From Fluviibacter sp964498255 (GTDB lineage Bacteria; Pseudomonadota; Gammaproteobacteria; Burkholderiales; Rhodocyclaceae), in NCBI GenBank assembly GCA_964498255.1, contig CAZCGW010000027.1, positions 1-25,058 of the forward strand: a stretch of DNA of 25,058 bases, read 5' to 3'. The position numbers and the translations under genes are program-made. Every line of letters starts with the position of its first letter. Positions within the stretch are counted from its first letter, which is position 1. Below, one piece after another: positions 1 through 5,973 of this stretch. The notes below the pieces were generated by a model. The model saw only the letters and a list, made by a program, of their open reading frames with translations. It had not been told where the DNA came from and made no database searches.

Positions 1-677
1 TCAACCAGACGCTGCTTCCAGATACGATTGTCGGTAAGCAGATTATGGTAGTCGTCTAGATACTTCGGGAAACGATTCGTGAAGTCTTCGAGGAAGTCGA
101 GTAATGAACCCTGACGGTTTTCGTTCAGCTCCGCCACGCGCTTCGCATCTTTCCAGCGGGAGACTTCGTACTTTGGCATGACGTCAGGCAGGTCGCGATA
201 CACGCCGCCCGGACGAATATAAGCAGCGTGCAGACGTGCGCCCGATACTGACTCATAGACATCCATCAGATCTTCACGATCACGGAAGGTATAAAGCGCC
301 ATCGTCATGGCACCTACGTCCAGACCATGACAGCCAATCCACAGCAAGTGATTCAGCAAGCGGGTTACTTCATCAAACATCACGCGGATATATTGCGCAC
401 GCTCTGGCACTTCTACGCCCAGCAGCTTTTCAATGGCCAGGCAGTAGGCATGCTCATTACACATCGTCGACACATAATCCAGACGATCCATGTAAGGCAC
501 CGACTGTACCCAGGTACGGGTTTCTGCCAACTTTTCCGTGGCACGATGCAACAGACCGATATGCGGGTCGGCGCGTTCGACAGTTTCACCATCAAGCTCC
601 AACACCAGACGTAGCACACCGTGTGCCGAAGGGTGCTGCGGGCCGAAGTTCAATGTGTAGTTACGAATCTCTGACAT
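1..677 (-). CDS. nuoD: NADH-quinone oxidoreductase subunit D (NuoD), 3' end cut by window edge
   Basis: NuoD is the 49-kDa-type subunit of the peripheral arm of respiratory complex I; with NuoB and NuoC it forms the module that passes electrons to quinone at the cytoplasmic face of the inner membrane. Reading from an ATG at 677, the first 225 codons are open to the window edge. The protein starts MSEIRNYTLNFGPQHPSAHG, the hallmark N-terminus of this [NiFe]-hydrogenase-like family, and continues with HIGLLHRATEKL, the YMDRLDYVS segment (quinone-site region) and a CNEHAYCLAIEKL stretch. The family is usually about 417 residues, so roughly half is missing. An AGGA lies 8 nt before the ATG. It is the last visible gene of nuoABCD, 57 nt downstream of nuoC. 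Identification is certain; only the end is unknown. Confidence 0.97.
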   Translation of the reverse strand, partial: MSEIRNYTLNFGPQHPSAHGVLRLVLELDGETVERADPHIGLLHRATEKLAETRTWVQSVPYMDRLDYVSTMCNEHAYCLAIEKLLGVEVPERAQYIRVMFDEVTRLLNHLLWIGCHGLDVGAMTMALYTFRDREDLMDVYESVSGARLHAAYIRPGGVYRDLPDVMPKYEVSRWKDAKRVAELNENRQGSLLDFLEDFTNRFPKYLDDYHNLLTDNRIWKQRLV

Positions 678-727
678 GCTGGGATCCTGGATGTCCGGTT
701 AGGTCCGTACTGATCTTTAAAAGTGAC

Positions 728-746
728 CCTGCGGTTAAACCGCAGG
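728..746 (-). other. intercistronic perfect palindrome at the nuoC stop codon
   Basis: CCTGCGGTT and AACCGCAGG flank a single A, giving 9-nt perfect arms. As RNA on the minus strand this can form an 8-bp stem with a 3-nt loop that contains the nuoC stop codon, followed five nt later by TTTT. It lies inside the nuo operon, so an mRNA stability or processing role, or weak attenuation, is more likely than full termination. The structure is read directly; the role is inferred. Confidence 0.5.
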
Positions 747-1337
747 TTCGCCGTAAGTTGATTCACGCACGATACGCGGCGTATTCTCGCGTGGCTCGAT
801 AGTGACCGGTTGGTAAATAACGCGTTTCTGCTCTTCGTCGTAACGCATTTCAACATAACCCGATACCGGGAAGTCTTTGCGGAACGGGTAGCCGACAAAA
901 CCATAGTCGGTCAGAATGCGACGTAGATCTGGATGGTTCACAAACAGAATGCCGTACAGATCAAAAGCTTCGCGTTCGAACCAGTTGGCGGCAGTCCAGA
1001 CATCCACGACCGAATCCAGCACCGGCATCTGATCGTCTGACGCGTAGACACGCAGACGCACACGTTGATTCAATTCAACGGAAAGCAGGTGCACGATGGC
1101 AGCAAAGCGCTGCGGGTGCGACTCTTTGCCACCGTAAGTCGAGTAATCCATGCCACAGAGATCGATCAGCTGATCAAATCTGAGGCCAGCCGTGTCGCGT
1201 AGCTTCAGCGCCACTGCGTGATAGTCCGCCGGAGCGATATCTATCGTCACCTCGCCCAGATCCTGCTTCAGACGCACAATACGGCTGCCCAGAACTTGCT
1301 GCAGCAGATCGGCGAGTGCTTGCGTGTTTAGAGTCAT
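735..1337 (-). CDS. nuoC: NADH-quinone oxidoreductase subunit C (NuoC)
   Basis: NuoC is the 30-kDa-type subunit of complex I, packed against NuoD in the peripheral arm. The 200-residue product has the normal length for a stand-alone NuoC (not fused to NuoD as in enterics). The family signature is the C-terminal segment around residues 120-150, with WFEREAFDLYGILFVNHPDLRR read in two overlapping pieces (WFEREAFDLYGI and VNHPDLRRILTDYGF), followed by GYPFRKDFPVSG. The start is an ATG at 1337; an AGGA sits rather far (about 12 nt) upstream, so ribosome binding is weak and may depend on coupling to nuoB, 26 nt upstream. A palindrome covers the stop codon. Confidence 0.98.
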   Translation of the reverse strand: MTLNTQALADLLQQVLGSRIVRLKQDLGEVTIDIAPADYHAVALKLRDTAGLRFDQLIDLCGMDYSTYGGKESHPQRFAAIVHLLSVELNQRVRLRVYASDDQMPVLDSVVDVWTAANWFEREAFDLYGILFVNHPDLRRILTDYGFVGYPFRKDFPVSGYVEMRYDEEQKRVIYQPVTIEPRENTPRIVRESTYGEPAV

Positions 1338-1363
1338 GATCGTGAAATTTCCTGAACCTGGCT

Positions 1364-1843
1364 TTAGCGGGCAATCGTACTGGTACGACGAATCTTGTTC
1401 TGCAACTGGATCAGACCGTAAAGCAGCGCTTCGGCGGTTGGCGGGCAGCCCGGCACATAGATATCCACCGGAACAATGCGATCACAACCACGGACGACCG
1501 AGTACGAGTAATGGTAATAGCCACCACCGTTGGCACAGGAACCCATCGAGACAACCCAACGTGGTTCGGCCATCTGATCGTAGACCTTACGCAGCGCAGG
1601 CGCCATCTTGTTGGTCAGCGTACCCGCCACAATCATCAGATCAGACTGACGTGGACTCGGACGGAACACCATGCCGAAACGGTCAAGGTCGTAACGCGAT
1701 GTACCGGCGTGAATCATTTCAACCGCACAACATGCCAGACCAAACGTCATCGGCCACAAAGAACCGGTACGGCAGTAATTAATGAGCTTGTCGGCTGTTG
1801 TGGTAACAAAGCCTTCGTTAAGGACGCCCTGAATCTTCGACAT
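1364..1843 (-). CDS. nuoB: NADH-quinone oxidoreductase subunit B (NuoB)
   Basis: NuoB (PSST-type) carries the terminal iron-sulfur cluster N2 that donates electrons to quinone in complex I. The 159-residue protein shows the cluster ligands: the tandem cysteines in FGLACCAVEM, the cysteine in GSCANGGG and the cysteine in VPGCPPTAEAL. Length is typical of proteobacterial NuoB. The start ATG is preceded by GGGAG six nt upstream. Only 3 nt separate it from the nuoA stop, consistent with translational coupling in the nuo operon. Confidence 0.98.
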   Translation of the reverse strand: MSKIQGVLNEGFVTTTADKLINYCRTGSLWPMTFGLACCAVEMIHAGTSRYDLDRFGMVFRPSPRQSDLMIVAGTLTNKMAPALRKVYDQMAEPRWVVSMGSCANGGGYYHYSYSVVRGCDRIVPVDIYVPGCPPTAEALLYGLIQLQNKIRRTSTIAR

Positions 1844-1846
1844 CGC

Positions 1847-2203
1847 TTACTCCCACTCAAGGGCGCCCTTGCGCCACTCGTAGATAAAGCCAACCACCAA
1901 GATGCCCAGAAACACCATCATGGCAATAAAACCGTGCATGCCGATCTCCTTGATCACCACTGCCCATGGGAAGAGGAAGGCGATTTCCAGATCGAACAGA
2001 ATAAACAGGATGGCGATGAGATAGTAGCGGACATCAAACTTCATGCGGGCATCTTCGAAGGCTTCGAAGCCGCACTCATACGCAGAAAGCTTTTCAATAT
2101 CTGGGTTGTTCGGTGCAAGCACATGGTTCAACAGTCGGCCCAAAACGCCAACAGCGATACCTACTGCAATGAACACTAAAATCGGAAAGTAATTTTCGAG
2201 CAT
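1847..2203 (-). CDS. nuoA: NADH-quinone oxidoreductase subunit A (NuoA)
   Basis: NuoA is a small membrane subunit of complex I at the junction of membrane and peripheral arms. The reading frame is open up to 2269, but the ATG at 2203 is chosen because the protein then begins MLENYFPILVF as in relatives, is 118 residues long (family norm), and has AGGTGG seven nt upstream. Three transmembrane segments are visible, roughly residues 6-26, 62-82 and 90-110. The conserved loop motif YECGFEAFEDARMKFDVRYY, with its cysteine, lies between the first two. It is the first nuo gene and follows the tRNA-Leu by 73 nt with no clear terminator between. Confidence 0.97.
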   Translation of the reverse strand: MLENYFPILVFIAVGIAVGVLGRLLNHVLAPNNPDIEKLSAYECGFEAFEDARMKFDVRYYLIAILFILFDLEIAFLFPWAVVIKEIGMHGFIAMMVFLGILVVGFIYEWRKGALEWE

Positions 2204-2255
2204 CAAGCCACCTAAAGTTTGCCAAATGACGCACAACAATTTGAACCAACAACCG

Positions 2256-2280
2256 ACCAGGGCGAACAACCTGTCCTGGT
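2256..2280 (-). other. inverted repeat joining the tRNA CCA end to downstream RNA
   Basis: ACCAGG and CCTGGT (6-bp perfect arms, 13-nt loop) lie directly downstream of the tRNA-Leu gene in transcription order. The upstream arm includes the discriminator base and the encoded CCA. There is no U-tract, so it is not an intrinsic terminator. It could be a 3'-processing feature of a tRNA-nuo transcript or chance. Confidence 0.35.
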
Positions 2281-2361
2281 GCCGACGGCGAGACTCGAAC
2301 TCGCACAGCTTACGCCACTACCCCCTCAAGATAGCGTGTCTACCAATTTCACCACGTCGGC
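2277..2361 (-). tRNA. tRNA-Leu (anticodon GAG), CCA encoded
   Basis: The minus strand folds into an 85-nt class II tRNA. The 7-bp acceptor stem is GCCGACG with CGTCGGC, the D-arm contains GGTAGAC, and the anticodon stem CTATC/GGTAG closes the loop TTGAGGG, so the anticodon is GAG, reading CUC/CUU leucine codons. A long variable arm (TGGCGTAAGCTGT), as expected for tRNA-Leu, precedes a T-arm with GCGAG/CTCGC around the TTCGAGT loop. The 3' ACCA is encoded. It lies 35 nt downstream of secG and 73 nt upstream of nuoA. The secG-leuU neighbourhood is also known in E. coli. No separate promoter was recognised, so it is probably processed from a secG-tRNA-nuo transcript. Confidence 0.97.
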
Positions 2362-2396
2362 ATTCCTGTTCGGTTTATTGCCAAGAAAACAGCAAC

Positions 2397-2771
2397 TTAC
2401 CGAGGTACGTTTTTGGCCTTCGACGCACCCTCCGGATCAGCAGTTTTGCCTTCCGCAGGAACACTCGCAGCACCAGCAGTAACGGGGTTGGATTCTACAT
2501 TGCTTTGCATGACACTTCCAGCATTTTTCGCTTGCGAAGATTGTAGATTGGCCAAAATCAGCGCCGTTATAAAGAAGATTGTCGCCAGGACTGCGGTCGA
2601 ACGCGACAGGAAGTTGGCGGAGCCGGTTGCACCGAACAAGCTACCCGATGCGCCGCTACCAAAAGCTGCGCCCATGTCTGCGCCTTTACCATGCTGCATC
2701 AGCACCAGCCCAATCACACCCAGGGCTGTAGCAATGTTTACGACCAAAACGACTACGTAAAGAATATCCAT
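2397..2771 (-). CDS. secG: protein translocase subunit SecG
   Basis: SecG is the accessory inner-membrane subunit of the SecYEG translocon and aids SecA-driven protein export. The 124-residue protein has two hydrophobic segments, about residues 3-23 and 52-74, separated by the conserved glycine-rich cytoplasmic loop that contains LMQHGKGADMGAAFGSGASG and GSANFLSRSTA. The remainder is a polar, low-complexity tail rich in Ala, Ser, Glu and Lys, which varies widely in the family. The start is ATG with a GTAGG-type site about 8 nt upstream. It follows tpiA by 37 nt and precedes the tRNA-Leu, a common proteobacterial order. Confidence 0.97.
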   Translation of the reverse strand: MDILYVVVLVVNIATALGVIGLVLMQHGKGADMGAAFGSGASGSLFGATGSANFLSRSTAVLATIFFITALILANLQSSQAKNAGSVMQSNVESNPVTAGAASVPAEGKTADPEGASKAKNVPR

Positions 2772-2808
2772 CTGATTGCCTACTTCTCTTTCTTGAAAAA
2801 TCCGGTTG

Positions 2809-3579
2809 TTACATCATGCGGTTTGCCGCAGCGATGCAGATTGTACTGAAATCCAGGGCGTCTAGGGCGGCGCCACCAATCAGCCCCCCATCGACATCCG
2901 GCAAAGCAAACAAGACTTCTGCATTGCTTCCCTTAACGCTGCCGCCATAAAGAATTCGGGTTTGCACCATGCCAGCTGCCAACAGGCGCTGACGGATATG
3001 GGCATGAACTGCCTGAACGCCTTCTGGCGTTGGAGTTTTGCCGGTACCAATGGCCCAAACAGGTTCGTAAGCGATCACCACGCTTGCACCCTCGTCTGCC
3101 ACACCAGCCAAAGCCAACAAAACCGGCGCCAACTGACGATCAATCACAGCCAGGGTTTGCCCTGCCGCTTCTTCATCGGCTGACTCACCTACGCAAATAA
3201 TCGGCATAAGCGCACTATCCAGAGCCGCTACAGCCTGACGCGCCACACCATCATCCGTTTCTGCACAATACTGGCGACGTTCCGAATGACCTACAATCAC
3301 GTAAGCACAGCCCAGCTCTTTGAGCATCGACGCACTAACCTGACCGGTATAGGCACCACCCCGATGCTCGCTCACTGTCTGAGCGCCCCAGACAATCGGT
3401 GTATTGGCTAACAATGCACCCACCTGGGCAATATACGGAAACGGCGGACAGACGCCAATTTCTGGCGCGCGTTTTTGAGCAAGCTCGCGCAGCAAACTTT
3501 CCAGCAACGACTGGTTCGCGTTAAAGGCACCATTCATCTTCCAGTTGCCTACTACCAGCGGTGTTCTGACGATTGCCAT
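2809..3579 (-). CDS. tpiA: triosephosphate isomerase
   Basis: This cytoplasmic TIM-barrel enzyme interconverts dihydroxyacetone phosphate and glyceraldehyde 3-phosphate in glycolysis and gluconeogenesis. Visible catalytic residues are Lys14 in VGNWKMNG, His98 in VIVGHSERR and Glu172 in AYEPVWAIGTG; the phosphate-binding GGSVKGSN and GLIGGAAL segments are near the C-terminus. The frame is open to 3621, but the ATG at 3579 gives a normal 256-residue protein and has AGGA 7 nt upstream. The extra upstream codons would overlap a terminator-like hairpin. It is followed closely by secG, and a promoter and hairpin precede it after glmM. Confidence 0.98.
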   Translation of the reverse strand: MAIVRTPLVVGNWKMNGAFNANQSLLESLLRELAQKRAPEIGVCPPFPYIAQVGALLANTPIVWGAQTVSEHRGGAYTGQVSASMLKELGCAYVIVGHSERRQYCAETDDGVARQAVAALDSALMPIICVGESADEEAAGQTLAVIDRQLAPVLLALAGVADEGASVVIAYEPVWAIGTGKTPTPEGVQAVHAHIRQRLLAAGMVQTRILYGGSVKGSNAEVLFALPDVDGGLIGGAALDALDFSTICIAAANRMM

Positions 3580-3607
3580 CACTGATCCTATTTGCGCTTT
3601 ATACGAG

Positions 3608-3633
3608 AAAAAGGCGCTCACACACTGGGCGCC
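3608..3633 (-). terminator. terminator-like hairpin in the tpiA leader, downstream of glmM
   Basis: On the minus strand GGCGC and GCGCC enclose an 11-nt loop (with CA/TG able to extend the stem past one mismatch) and are followed at once by TTTTT. It could end the folP-glmM transcript. It also lies downstream of the putative tpiA promoter, so it could act on tpiA transcripts as an attenuator. The stem is short, so efficiency is uncertain. Confidence 0.55.
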
Positions 3634-3647
3634 CGTTTACGGCCTAG

Positions 3648-3676
3648 ATTCTATTTTCTTGCGGACATCCGGTCAA
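3648..3676 (-). promoter_or_regulatory. sigma-70-type promoter for tpiA-secG
   Basis: TTGACC as -35 (3671-3676) and TAGAAT as -10 (3648-3653) are separated by exactly 17 nt on the minus strand, each one base from consensus. It sits right after the glmM stop codon and about 70 nt upstream of the tpiA ATG. This suggests tpiA, secG and perhaps the tRNA and nuo genes can be transcribed independently of glmM. Confidence 0.65.
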
Positions 3677-3680
3677 TGAT

Positions 3681-5039
3681 TCAAAGCGCAGCACGCACGG
3701 CAGCAACGATGGATTCTGCTTCAGTTCGGGATAAGTGACCCGCTTCTGCCTCAACCATCACACGCAAAACAGGCTCCGTTCCAGAAGGACGCAGAAGCAC
3801 ACGGCCTCTCCCACCCAAACGCGTTTCGCTGGCTTCAACGGCGGCAACAACACCCGCATGATCCTGCCAGTTGAACCCGGCTTTTACCGGCACGTTGATC
3901 ATGCATTGCGGGAACAGAGCCAAGCCACCGAGCAATTCCGCCATATTGCCGCCAGAGCGCTTGAGCGCCACCAGCACCTGCAATGCCGAAACTAGGCCAT
4001 CACCAGTTGTGTGTCGATCCAATGCCAGAATATGCCCGGAATTTTCGCCGCCATACAGCCACCCTTCGGCGGCCAGCATCTCCATGACGTAGCGATCACC
4101 CACCTTGGCACGTTTAAATGGCACGCCCCGTGCTTTGAGCGCCTGTTCCAGCGCCATATTCGTCATCAAGGTACCGACGACGCCCGCCACCGGGCCATCG
4201 AGCAAGCGTTCTTGAACAATTGCATAGAGAATCTGGTCGCCATCATAGGCATGGCCTGCCGCATCGACCATCACCAGACGGTCTGCATCACCATCGAGCG
4301 CAATACCGAAATCCGCACCTGTTGCTTCAATCGTGGACGCCAGAAGCTCGGGGTGCAACGCGCCCACCCCTTCGTTAATGTTTACCCCATCGGGCATATT
4401 GCCAATAGCGACAACGTCCGCACCCAGCTCGTGCAAAACTTCGGCAGCAATGTGGTACGCCGCACCATGGGCGCAGTCCACCACAATCTTCAAGCCACGC
4501 AAATCAAAACTGGCAGGCACTGTACTCTTACAGAATTCGATATAACGGCCGGCGGCATCATCAATACGGCGTGCACGGCCCAGATCCTTAGGCTCAACTG
4601 TTTGCATCGGCTTACCATCCATCTCATCAATGGCCGCTTCAATTGCACGCTCTACATCATCCGGCAACTTCTTCCCATCCGCCGAAAAAAACTTGATGCC
4701 GTTGTCCTGGAACGGGTTATGAGATGCTGAAATCACTACCCCGGCCTGAAGGCGTAGCGCCCGGGTCAGATAAGCGATACCCGGTGTAGGCAAAGGCCCC
4801 GTCAGAAAGACATCCACGCCAGCAGCTGAAAACCCGGCCTCCAGCGCAGCTTCCAGCATATAGCCGGAATTTCGCGTGTCCTTACCAATCAGTACACCCG
4901 GGCGATGCGCTCCTGAGGCATTACGATTCGCCAGAACCTGACCAGCGGCATAGCCCAAACGCAACACAAAGTCCGGTGTAATCGGATATTGCCCCACACG
5001 CCCACGAACACCATCGGTTCCAAAGTATTTACGGCTCAT
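3681..5039 (-). CDS. glmM: phosphoglucosamine mutase (GlmM)
   Basis: GlmM converts glucosamine 6-phosphate to glucosamine 1-phosphate on the route to UDP-GlcNAc, the precursor of peptidoglycan and lipopolysaccharide. The protein starts MSRKYFGTDGVRG, as typical for the family. The phosphoserine active site is Ser106 in VVISASHNP, the metal loop is DGDADR (about residues 240-247), and the phosphate-binding RPSGTEPVLRVMVEA is near the C-terminus. Length 452 matches the family. The ATG at 5039 is preferred over an in-frame GTG one codon upstream because GGAG lies 5 nt before that GTG and 8 nt before the ATG, and relatives begin with a single Met. It overlaps the folP stop by one base (TGATG), so translation is probably coupled. 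Confidence 0.98.
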   Translation of the reverse strand: MSRKYFGTDGVRGRVGQYPITPDFVLRLGYAAGQVLANRNASGAHRPGVLIGKDTRNSGYMLEAALEAGFSAAGVDVFLTGPLPTPGIAYLTRALRLQAGVVISASHNPFQDNGIKFFSADGKKLPDDVERAIEAAIDEMDGKPMQTVEPKDLGRARRIDDAAGRYIEFCKSTVPASFDLRGLKIVVDCAHGAAYHIAAEVLHELGADVVAIGNMPDGVNINEGVGALHPELLASTIEATGADFGIALDGDADRLVMVDAAGHAYDGDQILYAIVQERLLDGPVAGVVGTLMTNMALEQALKARGVPFKRAKVGDRYVMEMLAAEGWLYGGENSGHILALDRHTTGDGLVSALQVLVALKRSGGNMAELLGGLALFPQCMINVPVKAGFNWQDHAGVVAAVEASETRLGGRGRVLLRPSGTEPVLRVMVEAEAGHLSRTEAESIVAAVRAAL

Positions 5040-5893
5040 CACAACTCCACATCATGCGGACCCAAGGCCCGGTAAACTTTAAGTGCATCCACGGTTTGCG
5101 CAACATCATGGACACGGATGATTGCAGCGCCCGATTGTGCCGCCAACAATGCCGCTGCAACGCTACCCGCAGCGCGCTGTTCGACGGGTTTATCGGTAAT
5201 CTGGCCAATCATGGCTTTACGCGACACGCCAACGAGCACGGGATAACCAAGCGCTACCAATTGCGGCAAAGCTCGAAACAATATCTGATTATGCGCAAAT
5301 GTCTTACCAAAGCCAAACCCGGGATCGAGAACAAGACGTTCCCGCTCGATCCCGGCTGCCGTTGCCCGAGCGACCGCCCGTTCTAGGAACACACCCACTT
5401 CAGCAACCACATCGTCGTACAACGGTGACTGCTGCATGGTTTGAGGCGTGCCCTGCATATGCATCAAACAAACAGAAACGGATTTATGCGGGGCAAGCAC
5501 ATGATCTGCGCCTGCATCACCCAGCGCAGAAATATCGTTAATGAGTCCTGCCCCCAAACGAATCGCCTCAGCCATCACGCTGGTTTTATAGGTATCTACC
5601 GACACCGGGATTCCTGTCGCCACCAAGCGTTCGAGCAATGGCGTCAATCGATCGAGCTCTTCTTCAGCATTAACAACTGCCGCCCCAGGACGGGTTGACT
5701 CAGCACCAATATCCACCAAGTCAGCCCCTGCCTTGATCATGGCAACAGCCTGATCAAAAGCCGCATCAACACAACACCCTAGGCCGTCGCCGGAAAAAGA
5801 GTCTGGCGTCACATTCACAATGCCCATAACAAGGGGCTTCCCTAGTTGCCAGGAAAGTTGATGCGTGCCGCAGGAAATAGTTTTTTCTGGCAT
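5039..5893 (-). CDS. folP: dihydropteroate synthase
   Basis: This enzyme condenses p-aminobenzoate with hydroxymethyl-dihydropterin pyrophosphate to give dihydropteroate in folate synthesis, and is the sulfonamide target. The TIM-barrel motifs are in order: MGIVNVTPDSFSGDG (residues 23-37), DLVDIGAESTRPGA, NDISALGD, LDPGFGFGKT, GVSRKAMIG, and a C-terminal RVHDVAQT. From the ATG at 5893 it is 284 residues, the normal size; a TTG seven codons upstream is possible but lies in the U-tract of the preceding terminator. No good Shine-Dalgarno sequence precedes the ATG. It is paired with glmM as in many proteobacteria, but is separated from ftsH by a strong terminator, so its promoter is not obvious. 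Confidence 0.96.
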   Translation of the reverse strand: MPEKTISCGTHQLSWQLGKPLVMGIVNVTPDSFSGDGLGCCVDAAFDQAVAMIKAGADLVDIGAESTRPGAAVVNAEEELDRLTPLLERLVATGIPVSVDTYKTSVMAEAIRLGAGLINDISALGDAGADHVLAPHKSVSVCLMHMQGTPQTMQQSPLYDDVVAEVGVFLERAVARATAAGIERERLVLDPGFGFGKTFAHNQILFRALPQLVALGYPVLVGVSRKAMIGQITDKPVEQRAAGSVAAALLAAQSGAAIIRVHDVAQTVDALKVYRALGPHDVEL

Positions 5894-5906
5894 GAAATCT
5901 ACAGCT

Positions 5907-5947
5907 AAAAACAAAAGGCCGACCCGAACTGATCATCGGGCCGGCCT
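5907..5947 (-). terminator. strong intrinsic terminator after ftsH
   Basis: A 12-bp stem with one G-U pair (5936-5947 with 5916-5927), 8-nt loop and a following TTTGTTTTT on the minus strand form a textbook rho-independent terminator 26 nt past the ftsH stop. Its U-tract ends only 13 nt before the folP ATG, so folP transcripts must either start upstream and read through it or start at a site hidden within this region. Confidence 0.9.
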
Positions 5948-5973
5948 GAAGGGATTACACCATCAACAGCGCA

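Noticed and set aside
236..802. 188-codon plus-strand frame across the nuoC-nuoD junction
   Set aside because: Antisense to nuoD and nuoC; low-quality composition and no ribosome site.
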